From Mucilaginibacter rubeus (lineage in GTDB: Bacteria; Bacteroidota; Bacteroidia; Sphingobacteriales; Sphingobacteriaceae), in the NCBI RefSeq assembly GCF_014643835.1, contig NZ_BMKD01000008.1, forward strand, positions 1 through 64,000: a stretch of 64,000 bases of DNA. The letters are read 5' to 3'. A model generated the notes under the pieces. It was not told where the DNA came from, ran no database searches, and worked only from the letters and a program-made list of their open reading frames with translations. The stretch's first letter is position 1. Each line of letters starts with the position of its first letter. Position numbers and translations under genes: made by a program. This document shows positions 50,901-58,927 of this stretch, piece by piece.

Positions 50901-51102
50901 CTTTAAGCTTAACGCTAACGCCAGGCAGGGGCTGCCCATGCTCGTCATTTACTACACCGGTTATTTTGCTGCCCTGAGCAAAAGCCGAAGTACACATGGC
51001 TAAAAATAAAAGGGCGGTTATGCAGCATTGAAGCATCCCTTTAATTTTAGCACGATAACGGATGCGATGGCATCCATCATAATTGGTAAAATTTTCGTAC
51101 AT
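47929..51102 (-). CDS. susC: SusC/RagA TonB-dependent outer membrane transporter
   Basis: 1057 residues from ATG 51102 (MYENFTNYDG...), as in related SusC proteins; the ORF extends further to 51156 without family character. Signal peptide ends about residue 43, CarboxypepD_reg-like domain (about 46-120), TonB plug (about 130-250 with VVVVGYGTQKKASVTGSVASV) and a long beta-barrel to the C-terminus (FSLGLNVKF). It imports the oligosaccharides processed by GH92 and the 728-residue enzyme. No anti-sigma/sigma pair adjoins it, so regulation is probably by a distant system. Confidence 0.95.
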   Translation of the reverse strand: MYENFTNYDGCHRIRYRAKIKGMLQCCITALLFLAMCTSAFAQGSKITGVVNDEHGQPLPGVSVKLKGTPNGTTTNIDGQFSINAEPSQTLVFSFLGYIQQEVAVGSQKSVTVKLLPNATNINEVVVVGYGTQKKASVTGSVASVTNSEIVTTKNENALNMLAGKIAGVRITQNTSEPGSFSNSFDIRGFGNPLVIIDGVPRDNISRLDPNDIESVSVLKDASAAVYGIRAANGVVLVTTKKGKKGAIDLNYSGSYGWQVPAYMPKPVGAIDYMTLVNEQLLHNVNGGQVKYTDADFEAFRNGSRKSTDWYSQVFANSSPQQQHNLNASGGSENTNYFLSLGTTDQNGFFKSNDLNYKKYNVRSNISSKVTKDLTVDLNLAATIEQTNQLYNDAWWIIRSFWRQVPTQTVYTNNNPSYLNNGEVDGSNPVALSDAGISGYKKIANKWFQSSMSATYTVPFVPGLSVKGLYNYDYYMSNNKLYQRSYNQYTYDANKDTYSPIANQTPGSITRQFYEKPNSLMQLSLNYNKALKGGHTLTGLFLYEERSQGVDNFNAMKELSLPVDQLGAGNSLNQKASIDDGLPSEFISKSYVGRLNYDYNGKYLAEFSFRNDANSKNSPLKRWGFFPGASLGWRVSQEKFWKNSSALSFVDDLKIRLSYAKLGDDSNLDNFNYLAGYNYPASGDNNRLPPGSVFDGTFINAAQSRGINNPYIFWLVAKTYNAGVDLQAWNGLLGLTVDVFRRDRSGLLDTRIEALPGVVGAGLPQENLNSDQTQGFDIELNHRNHIGNVNYMVKGTFGYTRSKWVSKIHGAYGNSQLNWHNNNDNRYNNIFWGYGADGQFQNYQQILNSPQFVSRNAVVGDYILQDWNGDGVINDQDVHPIAQNVSNNNYSTPATTFGLTLGASYKGFDVNAVLQGAAGINVSYIEQLNIPLWGGGSALAMFMDRYHPTDPKADPYNPNTVWTPGTFALTGTTANTNSLSNIHSAAYVRLKSAEIGYTIPQSAAKVLGIKGARIFANGYNILTVTGLKYLDPEHPSANYGYLYPLDKIFSLGLNVKF

Positions 51103-51540
51103 AAATAATTGGTTAATGGGTTTATAACTCTTGCCAAAAAGGGAAGCAAAAACCATTAAACAGGGATGGTTAAACCCGCTTAATACATATCATGTTTTCC
51201 ATTTGGCACAGCAATGATATAGCGGGTGGTATTAAAACGGGGGTTAAAAAAGGGGTTAATTGGACTAAAATTTTATTAACCGCTCAAAAATTAACCGCTT
51301 TTTTAAGCGGAGAAGGGTTAATTAAAGAAAACTACCGCAGGTTTAGCGGTAGCGTAACCTGTGGGCTCTATCGGGTAAGCTTCCAGCTTACGTGGAATGC
51401 GGTTCAGCTGAAAGCTGAAATCATGGTAACCACGGGTTGAAAACCCGAGGTAGATTGTAGATTGCATAAATGCCGAAGGCCTGCTTTGCTTAGCAAAACA
51501 GGCCTTCCACAAAAGTTCCCCCTTTAGGGGGGTAGGGCGA
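51103..51540. other. Intergenic region with multiple hairpins
   Basis: Stems at 51295-51300/51305-51310 and 51332-51338/51346-51352, then three consecutive perfect hairpins 51375-51391, 51413-51429, 51443-51457, and a longer one at 51475-51507. Past 51507 a CCCCTTTAGGGGGG palindrome lies in front of the rlmI stop. The susC promoter should be near the left end. Confidence 0.6.
51375..51507. repeat. Array of three 7-bp triloop hairpins and a 16-bp hairpin
   Basis: GTAAGCT-TCC-AGCTTAC (51375-51391), TTCAGCT-GAA-AGCTGAA (51413-51429) and CGGGTT-GAA-AACCCG (51443-51457) are perfect; the fourth (51475-51490/51492-51507) has one mismatch. The array looks like a dispersed RNA or DNA repeat element. 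Confidence 0.6.
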
Positions 51541-52728
51541 CTAAAACACCCGGCAAAGCAAACCTTTCAGATACTCGCCTTCGGGGAAGGAAGCACGTAC
51601 CGGATGGTCTTCGGGTTGATGGAACTGGTAGATAAACTGAACCTGTTTACCCGCATCAAGCGCGGCCCAGGCAATTACCTGTTTAAAGGTTTCCATATCC
51701 ATAGCACCCGAGCAGGAATAGGTTGCCAGCAAGCCGCCCTCATTAAGCAGCAGCATACCCAAACGGTTCAAATCTTTATAAGCACGTGATGCACGGGTGA
51801 GCGCCGAGCGTGATGGCGCATATTTAGGCGGATCGAGTACGATTACATCGAACTTCTCGCCCTCATCCCTGAATTTGCGTAACTGCACATTCACGTCAGA
51901 TTTAATAGCCGTGTGTTTGGTTGCATCCAGTTTATTCAGCCTGATATTTTCGGCCAGCGTTTCAATAGCTAACGCCGAGCTGTCTACACTGGTTACTGAT
52001 GCGGCACCTTCTTTAAGGCTGTTCAGCGTAAAGCCGCCGGTATAACAAAAGCAGTCCAGTACCTTTTTATCTTTAGTATGTACAGCCAACACATGACGAT
52101 TATCGCGCTGATCGCAATAAAAGCCGGATTTTTGGCCTTCGGTGATATTGATACCGTAAATAACGTTGTTTTCTAATACCTCAACCAGCTCAGGCGGCGG
52201 ACTGCCAGCAAGTACTTTATTCTCAGCTTCGGCCAGCCCTTCGTGGGCACGTGAAGCATTATCGCTTTTATCCGAGATACTTTCGGGATCGAGCAATTTT
52301 TTTAGTTCATCAATAATAACAGGCATTACATTTTGAATACCCGAGGTAAGTACCTGCACTGCCAAATGGCCGGCATATTTATCAACAATTAGCCCCGGCA
52401 GATAATCCGATTCACTAAAAATTAAACGACAGGTATTGGTACCGTTAGCCAATATGTTAGCACGGCTTTTAACCGCGGTTGCTACTTTTTCACGAAACCA
52501 CGCTTCGTTTACCTGTACATCCTTGTTCCACTCCAGCAAACGTAAAGTAACTCTCGACTGATCGTTATAAAAGCCATAGGCCATGAATTCGCCTTGCGCA
52601 TTCAGCAGTTTTATTACATCGCCATTGGCAGGCTTGCCTTTTACTTTTTCAATCGCTCCTGAAAACACCCAGGGGTGCCTTTGCAAAACGGCTTTTTCTT
52701 TGCCTTTCTTTAATATAACGTCAATCAT
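51541..52728 (-). CDS. rlmI: 23S rRNA m5C methyltransferase (RlmI-like)
   Basis: 395 residues. N-terminal PUA domain (1-75, HPWVFSGAIEKVKGKP) and a Rossmann methyltransferase domain with SAM motif LDCFCYTGGFTL, motif IV IVLDPPKYAPS and YSCSGAMDM with the catalytic Cys (YSCS). Matches RlmI, which methylates C1962 of 23S rRNA. Single gene on the minus strand. Confidence 0.92.
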   Translation of the reverse strand: MIDVILKKGKEKAVLQRHPWVFSGAIEKVKGKPANGDVIKLLNAQGEFMAYGFYNDQSRVTLRLLEWNKDVQVNEAWFREKVATAVKSRANILANGTNTCRLIFSESDYLPGLIVDKYAGHLAVQVLTSGIQNVMPVIIDELKKLLDPESISDKSDNASRAHEGLAEAENKVLAGSPPPELVEVLENNVIYGINITEGQKSGFYCDQRDNRHVLAVHTKDKKVLDCFCYTGGFTLNSLKEGAASVTSVDSSALAIETLAENIRLNKLDATKHTAIKSDVNVQLRKFRDEGEKFDVIVLDPPKYAPSRSALTRASRAYKDLNRLGMLLLNEGGLLATYSCSGAMDMETFKQVIAWAALDAGKQVQFIYQFHQPEDHPVRASFPEGEYLKGLLCRVF

Positions 52729-52893
52729 GTGTGCAAAGGTAATAAAGCGCTGGCAATTTTAGCTTTACAGCAACGCGGCCTTCATTTATTACGTATTTGT
52801 ATTAAGGCTTCTAAACCTTGAAAATATTTTTAGGTCATACACAATAATATCCGCATTAAAACATTTGGTATCTTAGATTCGAAAACTATAATC

Positions 52894-53748
52894 ATGAAAA
52901 AAACCTACGTACTCCTGTTCAGTATGCTGATAGCGTGCTGTTGTTTTAGCTCAAAGTCATACGCCCAGATTCCCCGCATACCTGAGGCCAGCTCAACTCA
53001 AACCATTATCCAGGATTTCGGATTAGGGAAAATAACCATCACTTATTCCCGTCCAAATGTTAAAGACCGCAAAATATTCGGGGGCATTATCCCTTACGGC
53101 GAAGTTTGGCGTACCGGCGCCAACGCGGCAACAACCATCACTTTTACCGAAAAAGTTGTTATTGAAGGTAACCCCGTGCCTGCGGGTACTTATTCCCTGT
53201 TCAGTATCCCTAATAAAGGCGAGTGGACCATCATCCTCAATAAAGTGGTAAAACAATGGGGCGCTTATAGTTACAAGCAAGACCAGGATTTTCTGCGTTT
53301 TAATATCAAGCCAATCCGCGTGAGCGAAAAACGCGAAACGTTTACTATGGCTTTTGTTAATACAACTACCAAAGCAACCGACCTTGTTTTGGTTTGGGAC
53401 AAAACCGCGGCCTATATCCACATGGAAACTGATGACGATGCCAAAATCACAGCCAATATTGATGAGCTGATGAAAGGCGACCGCAAACCATACTATTTCA
53501 ACGCCATACAATACTACTACGAAAACCATAAAGACGTTGATAAAGCCCTTGGCTGGGTTTATGAGGCTGAAAAAATTGAGCCTAAAGGCCCATGGTATAA
53601 GCTTTGGGAATCGCGTTTGTTACTGCGTAAAGGCGATAAAGCTGGCGCAATTGCCGCTGCCGAAGCCGGTATCGCTTTAGCCAACGCCGACAAAGATGAA
53701 GAATACGCCCGCTTAAACCAGGAAGCCCTGGATCAGGCTAAGCGATAG
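52894..53748 (+). CDS. DUF2911 domain secreted protein
   Basis: 284 residues with signal peptide (MKKTYVLLFSMLIACCCFSSKSYA). DUF2911 (ITITYSRPNVKDRKIFGGIIPYGEVWRTGANAATT, VPAGTYSLFSIP), followed by a helical C-terminus with TPR-like segments (DKALGWVYEAEKIEP). Function of the family is unknown. Confidence 0.88.
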   Translation: MKKTYVLLFSMLIACCCFSSKSYAQIPRIPEASSTQTIIQDFGLGKITITYSRPNVKDRKIFGGIIPYGEVWRTGANAATTITFTEKVVIEGNPVPAGTYSLFSIPNKGEWTIILNKVVKQWGAYSYKQDQDFLRFNIKPIRVSEKRETFTMAFVNTTTKATDLVLVWDKTAAYIHMETDDDAKITANIDELMKGDRKPYYFNAIQYYYENHKDVDKALGWVYEAEKIEPKGPWYKLWESRLLLRKGDKAGAIAAAEAGIALANADKDEEYARLNQEALDQAKR

Positions 53749-53789
53749 CCCTAAGCTCCACCCAACCCTCCCCGGAAGGGAGGGCTTTA

Positions 53790-53833
53790 AAAAGAAAATC
53801 GCTGTTTTTTATACGAAATGGCGATTTTCTTTT
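53790..53833. terminator. Bidirectional terminator
   Basis: Perfect 13-bp arms AAAAGAAAATCGC (53790-53802) and GCGATTTTCTTTT (53821-53833). A shorter CCCTCCC/GGGAGGG stem precedes it at 53767-53784. Confidence 0.8.
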
Positions 53834-53848
53834 ATGAATTGATAATAT

Positions 53849-55558
53849 TCAGAAAGTCTCCCCAACCGTGGGAGATTTAGAGGGGGCTCCTGCACTAATT
53901 AACCACGCAATCACAATCAATAAAACAGCACCGATAGCATTGAGCCACAAATAAGCGATTACATCAAAATAGCCCAGGATACAAATAATTGCTTCCGTTA
54001 TAACTGCCGCTATAAATACCGCAGTCCCTTCTATTTTTTTAAGATAGAAGGCCACTATGAACACTCCAAGGATGGTTCCGTAAATATAAGAGCCCAATTG
54101 ATTTACGGCTTCTAACAGATTACCTATGCGGCTGGCGTAAAGGGCCATCCCAATGCAAACCAGGCCCCAGAACACGGTTGCCAGGCGCGATGCATTTAAA
54201 TAATTCTGATCTGTAGCGTTGGGATTAACAATGCGTTTGTAAATATCAACCACACTGGTTGATGCTAATGAATTTAAAGCACTTGCGGTTGAGCCCATTG
54301 AGGCCAGAAAAATAATGGCTATCAGTAATCCTATCAAGCCTTTGGGCAGATACTGGGTAACAAAGGTAAGGAATACATAGTTGGTATCGTTATCATCGGC
54401 CTTAGGGTTGTTCTTTTTCATCAGTTCAATGGCGTTTTGCCTGATGAGGCGGGCCTTAGTGTCGGCCACCTTTAATTGATCTTTGGCATGACTGATCCGA
54501 TCTTCATTTTTACTGTCGATGGCTTTTATCAACTCATTAGCCTTGATCTTTTTTTGCTCAAAAGCCTGGCCATATTGCTGATTGAGATGGTCATATTCCG
54601 TAGCGTAAACGCTTTTTTGAATTTGTTTAACCTCATACTGGTTAAAAAACATGGGCGGGCGGTTAAACTGGTAAAACGCAAAAACCAGCACCCCTATCAG
54701 CAGGATCAGGAATTGCATCGGGATCTTGATCAGGCCATTCATGATTAGCCCGAGGCGGCTTTGCCCTACCGAGCTGCCGGTTAAATAACGGCCAACCTGG
54801 CTTTGATCTGTACCAAAATAGGAAAGCTGTAAAAAGAAGCCCCCGATCAATCCGCTCCAAACGGTATAACGGTTATTGGGGTCGAATTTCCAGTCTATCA
54901 CGTTCATACGGCCCATTTTACCGGCCATTTTGAGCGAGCTCATGAAACTTACATTGCCGGGCAACAGGTAAACAACCAGTACTCCTGCCAAAAACATCCC
55001 CGTAAAAATAATGCTCATTTGCAATAGCTGGGTATATGACACAGCCTTACTGCCGCCATAAACAGTATAAACAATTACCAGCCCGCCTATAAACAGTGTA
55101 GTGTAAACCGTATTAATATTTAATATGGTTGAGAGGATGATAGACGGAGCATAAATGGTAATGCCGGTTGAAAGGCCGCGCTGAACCAGGAAGAGGAACG
55201 ATGTAAGCGCCCGGGTTTTCAGGTCAAAACGCTGTTCCAGAAATTCGTAAGCAGTATAAACCTTAAGGCGATGGAAAATGGGGACAAAGGTGATACAAAG
55301 TACGATCATGGCCAGGGGCAGCCCGAAGTAGAACTGCACAAAACGCATTCCGTCTGAGTAAGCCTGGCCCGGCGCCGAAAGAAAGGTAATGGCACTTGCC
55401 TGGGTAGCCATTACCGATAAGCCCACATGGTACCAGGGTAATGAACGGCTGCCCATCAAAAACTGGTCGATATTTTTATTATTGCCGCTTTTCCATATGC
55501 CATAAAGCACTATAGAAAATATGGTAAGGCCTAAAACAATCCAGTCGGTTAAACTCAT
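53849..55558 (-). CDS. Sodium:solute symporter (SSS family)
   Basis: 569 residues, about 13 membrane helices. SSF motifs: GSRSLPWYHVGLSVMATQASAITFLSAPG near the N-terminus, and SMGSTASALNSLASTSVVDIYKR (after the long cytoplasmic charged insert, residues about 310-380). Substrate unknown; likely a sugar, a myo-inositol-type solute or a carboxylate. Start ATG 55558 overlaps the stop of the upstream micro-protein gene by ATGA. Confidence 0.92.
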   Translation of the reverse strand: MSLTDWIVLGLTIFSIVLYGIWKSGNNKNIDQFLMGSRSLPWYHVGLSVMATQASAITFLSAPGQAYSDGMRFVQFYFGLPLAMIVLCITFVPIFHRLKVYTAYEFLEQRFDLKTRALTSFLFLVQRGLSTGITIYAPSIILSTILNINTVYTTLFIGGLVIVYTVYGGSKAVSYTQLLQMSIIFTGMFLAGVLVVYLLPGNVSFMSSLKMAGKMGRMNVIDWKFDPNNRYTVWSGLIGGFFLQLSYFGTDQSQVGRYLTGSSVGQSRLGLIMNGLIKIPMQFLILLIGVLVFAFYQFNRPPMFFNQYEVKQIQKSVYATEYDHLNQQYGQAFEQKKIKANELIKAIDSKNEDRISHAKDQLKVADTKARLIRQNAIELMKKNNPKADDNDTNYVFLTFVTQYLPKGLIGLLIAIIFLASMGSTASALNSLASTSVVDIYKRIVNPNATDQNYLNASRLATVFWGLVCIGMALYASRIGNLLEAVNQLGSYIYGTILGVFIVAFYLKKIEGTAVFIAAVITEAIICILGYFDVIAYLWLNAIGAVLLIVIAWLISAGAPSKSPTVGETF

Positions 55559-55680
55559 TCAAAGAATTTGGTAATGAGCCAGAATACTAAAACTAAAAAA
55601 ACCAGCCATGCGGCAACAATGCCGTAAAACTGGTTCCAATTTTTTATAAATGAAGGGAGGTCAGGATCAGGCCTCTTCAT
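55555..55680 (-). CDS. 41-residue one-TM micro-protein
   Basis: MKRPDPDLPSFIKNWN, then a single membrane helix rich in L, V and F (about 18-36) and a short KFFE tail. Its stop codon overlaps the start of the symporter gene (ATGA), and its start lies inside the end of the 63-residue gene (14-bp overlap). Coupled translation with the symporter suggests a small accessory subunit. Too short for most gene finders. Confidence 0.75.
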   Translation of the reverse strand: MKRPDPDLPSFIKNWNQFYGIVAAWLVFLVLVFWLITKFFE

Positions 55681-55858
55681 TACGGCCACGAACTAACACG
55701 GCGATATATGCAGCAGCAGTTAACAAGCCTAAAACACCACCTACAAAAATCCAGGTAAAGCCTTTTTCAATAATACCGCCTACAAATAAGCCAGAGATTA
55801 ATCCTACCAAATAGTATATGTAATCAAAGTTTTCTTTTTCTTCTTTATGGTGTCCCAT
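55667..55858 (-). CDS. 63-residue two-TM micro-protein
   Basis: Starts with charged MGHHKEEKENFDYIYY and has two hydrophobic helices (about 18-33 and 37-56) in a glycine-rich context (GLISGLFVGGIIEKGF, VGGVLGLLTAAAY). It is the first gene of the symporter operon. Probably an accessory membrane protein; function unknown. Confidence 0.75.
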   Translation of the reverse strand: MGHHKEEKENFDYIYYLVGLISGLFVGGIIEKGFTWIFVGGVLGLLTAAAYIAVLVRGRNEEA

Positions 55859-56068
55859 GATGTTATGTATATGATTGCAGCAAAAATAGGTGATTAATTG
55901 AATTTTACCAAAGTTTGTTTTGTAAAAGGATTGTGCGGTTTAAAAGCTCATAAATGACACCAATTATTCAGTCGGTGTCCGGTTGGTTTTAAATGCACTA
56001 TCGTTGTAAATATGCCAGCAGCTTTGCGGTATGCATGAACCAATACCTTTTCAACTATTGTAAGGAGG

Positions 56069-57310
56069 CTATTCCTGCAAGTTTTTTAACCGCTCAACAT
56101 TTCCCGCCATAGTTGCCTTATCATTTGCAGAAGTAGCCAGGTTCATAGCTGTTTCGTAATGCCCTAAGGCTTTTTGATTATCTATGCCGGTATACAGGTT
56201 GCCCAGCAGCGAATAATAAAAGTGGTTACTGCTCAGGTTCAGTTTTTCGGCTTCGGCTATTGCAGCCGGTTTTCCATTGGCTTTGGCAAGGGCAAATGTC
56301 CGGTTCAGCGCGGCGATGGGCGAATACTCCAAGATGAGGAGGCTATTGTACAGTTGTAATATATTTTCCCATTTTTCGGCAGCATCCTCCTTAATGGTAT
56401 GCCAGTAAGCTATGCCGGCCTCAAGGTGATATTTAGTTATTGAAGTTCCGGTTGAGGCCTGGTTCAGGTAGTAAATGCCTTTATTAATCAGGTCCCTGTC
56501 CCAAAGTAATTCATCCTGATCCTCATAGAGGATCATTTCACCATGATCATTGGCGCGGGCCTCAAACCGCGACGCGTGGAAACACATCAGCGCAAAAAGT
56601 GCATTTACGGCAGGAATATTGGTGGCCGGATTTTCAATAAGCAGGTAATTAAGCCGCATAGCTTCAGTACAAAGATCACGGCGAAGGGTGACGTTTTGGG
56701 AGGTTGAGTAATATCCCTCAGAAAACAGCAGGTAAATGGTTGTTAAAACAGTTTCCAGCCGGTTGCCGATCTCGCTCAGGCTTGGCTGCTGAATCCGGAT
56801 CTCCGACTCTTTCAGTTTTTCCTTTGCGCGGTTTATCCGTTTGTATATCACCTCCTTGTTTGCTAAAAAAGCATCGGTAATTTCCTGTATACCAAAACCA
56901 CAAAGCAGGTTAAGGGCAAGCGCCACCTGCGACTCGGCCGAAATAACCGGGTTGCAAACCGTAAAGATCATGGCCAACTGGCTATCAGCTATGTTTTTGG
57001 CAGACAGGTCGATCTCTATTTCGCCTGTGCTGTCGGTAGTATATTTTATTTCGGGCAAAAGCTTTTGCTTAAAAATCGTATCCCGTTTCAGGTAATTTTT
57101 GGTTTTATTTTTTGCAACGGTATAAAGCCATGCCGTCGGATTATCAGGTAAACCTTTCAGGCTCCAATTTTCAGTGGCTGAAAGGAAGGTGTCGCTCACA
57201 ATATCTTCGGCAATTTCAATATGTTCAATACCAAAAAGGCGGCAAAGCACTGCTGCAATTTTCCGGTACTCGGTGCGGAACAGGTGAGGTAAAAGTTCTT
57301 GGGGTTGCAT
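56069..57310 (-). CDS. ECF42-type sigma factor with TPR-like C-terminus
   Basis: 413 residues. Sigma-70 region 2 (AEDIVSDTFLSATENWSLKG, AWLYTVAKNKTKNYLKRD) in 35-80, region 4 HTH (IQEITDAFLANKEVIYKRINRAKEKL) in about 125-165, then a long C-terminal extension (DUF6596 and TPR-like helices, about 185-413) that is the mark of ECF42 proteins, which lack a separate anti-sigma factor. Upstream on its operon are the DGPF/YCII and AhpD-like genes, the known targets of this group. Confidence 0.9.
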   Translation of the reverse strand: MQPQELLPHLFRTEYRKIAAVLCRLFGIEHIEIAEDIVSDTFLSATENWSLKGLPDNPTAWLYTVAKNKTKNYLKRDTIFKQKLLPEIKYTTDSTGEIEIDLSAKNIADSQLAMIFTVCNPVISAESQVALALNLLCGFGIQEITDAFLANKEVIYKRINRAKEKLKESEIRIQQPSLSEIGNRLETVLTTIYLLFSEGYYSTSQNVTLRRDLCTEAMRLNYLLIENPATNIPAVNALFALMCFHASRFEARANDHGEMILYEDQDELLWDRDLINKGIYYLNQASTGTSITKYHLEAGIAYWHTIKEDAAEKWENILQLYNSLLILEYSPIAALNRTFALAKANGKPAAIAEAEKLNLSSNHFYYSLLGNLYTGIDNQKALGHYETAMNLATSANDKATMAGNVERLKNLQE

Positions 57311-57321
57311 AGGTTAAAATA

Positions 57322-57353
57322 AAAATGCCTTTGCAAAAGTACAAAGGCATTTT
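57322..57353 (-). terminator. Bidirectional terminator
   Basis: Arms 57322-57333 and 57342-57353 pair over 12 bp. On the minus strand a T run follows. It separates the sigma gene from the DGPF gene. Confidence 0.8.
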
Positions 57354-57356
57354 ATT

Positions 57357-57701
57357 TTATACGGCAGGCACAGCCATTCGTACTTCAACGGTGGCCCCCC
57401 ATTGCAATATCGGGCAGCCTTTGGCAATTTCAACGGCCTCATCGTAATCTTCGGCCCTGATTATAAACAACCCGCCTATCGATTCCTTAATTTCGGCATA
57501 AGGACCATTGATCACGGTATTTTGCTTAATTGTACGGCCATCGCCATCCCAGCGTTTGGGAGCACCAACCAGTTTGTTTTGGGCCGCGATGCCGCCTATC
57601 CAATCCTGGAAAGGTTTTATAGCTGCCTGCATTTGTTCGGGCGAGGGACTGGCATCTTTACTTTTCAGATCCCTGTGGATCACTAACAAAAATTCATTCA
57701 T
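57357..57701 (-). CDS. DGPF (YCII-related) domain protein
   Basis: 114 residues from ATG 57701 (MNEFLLVIHRD...); the ORF extends to 57752 without family sequence. YCII-type fold with the NGPYAEIKESIGG motif (DGPF relatives) and WGATVEVR end. DGPF proteins are the usual neighbours and targets of ECF42 sigma factors; their catalysis is unknown. Confidence 0.88.
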   Translation of the reverse strand: MNEFLLVIHRDLKSKDASPSPEQMQAAIKPFQDWIGGIAAQNKLVGAPKRWDGDGRTIKQNTVINGPYAEIKESIGGLFIIRAEDYDEAVEIAKGCPILQWGATVEVRMAVPAV

Positions 57702-57735
57702 AAGGCTATGTTTTAATGGCGTTAATATAAGCTGT

Positions 57736-58188
57736 TTATGCAAACTGGCCAACCTGGTATGTGCCGGGCGTATTTGGGAACGATAGGTTGATGCGGTTCC
57801 AGGTGTTAATGGTGGTAACGGACAGCGTAAGGTCTATCAGTTCTTCATCACTAAACTGCGCCTTGGCTATGTTGTACACTTCGTCGGTTACATGGCAGGC
57901 GGTAACGGCTTCGGCCCAGGCAAAGGCGGCCCTTTCACGATCGGTATAATAAGGCGATTCTTCCCAGGCGCTCAGGCCGTATAAACGTTGTTCAGTTTCG
58001 CCTTTGGCACGTGCATCTTTATAGTGCATGTCAAGACAATAAGCGCATTTATTGATCTGTGATACCCTGAAATTTACCAACTCACGAAGGGATAACTCAA
58101 GGGGCGACTTTTTAAGATAAGTATTAATACCGAATAATGGTTTTAAGGCATTTTGGCCTTTTTCCCACATGCTGATTCTCTGTTCCAT
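57736..58188 (-). CDS. AhpD-like carboxymuconolactone decarboxylase family protein
   Basis: 150 residues with redox pair C48-x-x-C51 and H55 (NKCAYCLDMHYKDAR). Members act as alkylhydroperoxidases. It starts the minus-strand operon with the DGPF gene (34 bp apart), so it is probably under ECF42 control and helps with peroxide stress. Confidence 0.88.
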   Translation of the reverse strand: MEQRISMWEKGQNALKPLFGINTYLKKSPLELSLRELVNFRVSQINKCAYCLDMHYKDARAKGETEQRLYGLSAWEESPYYTDRERAAFAWAEAVTACHVTDEVYNIAKAQFSDEELIDLTLSVTTINTWNRINLSFPNTPGTYQVGQFA

Positions 58189-58400
58189 TTTGTTTTAAAT
58201 TTATGTTGTTAAAACCCAATGACAACCGTGCTTAGCAGATTGGACAAAATGAAAAATATTTTTTATTTTTTATAAGATCGGAATTCATATCGGGAATTTT
58301 TGTTGGGCGGCATCTAATGCATCGCCCGCTTCGCAGATTTTCCGGTTTAACTACATATACATATAATACGTCTCTGTATAAAAATACCTATCTTTCCCTC

Positions 58401-58859
58401 ATGGCCTTACCCAATATTTTCACTGCAGAGGTAGCTGATGATGTAATCAGCCGGATCAACAAGCTCACGCCGTAAACCTCACCGAGGTGGGGTAAAATGA
58501 ACGTAGCACAAATGTTGGCACACTGCTGTGTAACGTACGAAATGGTGTATGAAGATAAGCACCCCAAACCCGGCTTGTTCATGAAACTCATCCTGAAAAT
58601 GCTGGTTAAAAACAAGGTGGTGAGCGAAATTCCATATAAACACAACAACCCTACAGCGCCTGCATTTCTTATTACCGGCGAAAGGGATTTCAATACCGAA
58701 AAAGCCCGGTTGATAGCCTACATCCAAAAAACACAGCAGCTGGGCGAAAAAGCTTTTGATGGCCGCGAGTCGCATTCGTTTGGCTCCTTAACCATTACCG
58801 AATGGAGCAATATGTTCTATAAACATATTGACCATCACCTCACCCAGTTTGGCTGTTAA
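58401..58859 (+). pseudogene. DUF1569 (DinB-like) gene interrupted by an in-frame TAA
   Basis: ATG 58401 begins MALPNIFTAEVADDVISRIN, which is the normal start of the DUF1569 family (IF-x-x-V-x-x-D-V-I-x-R-I-N-x-L), followed by KLTP and TAA (58473-58475), then in the same frame TSPRWGKMNVAQMLAHC, the usual continuation. The C-terminal part (58497-58859, 120 codons) keeps the family histidines (MLAHC, YKHIDHHL). One base change explains it. The ATG at 58497 would give a shortened protein without the first helix, so it might still be made but is likely inactive. Confidence 0.8.
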
Positions 58860-58927
58860 GCGCATAGTTTGAACATACGGTTAAATTTTCCTTTCTTTAC
58901 CGGCATATAGGTAAATCGATATAGTGC

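Noticed and set aside
58388-58775. Minus-strand frames over the DUF1569 gene
   Set aside because: Antisense shadows; the plus strand carries the clear family sequence.
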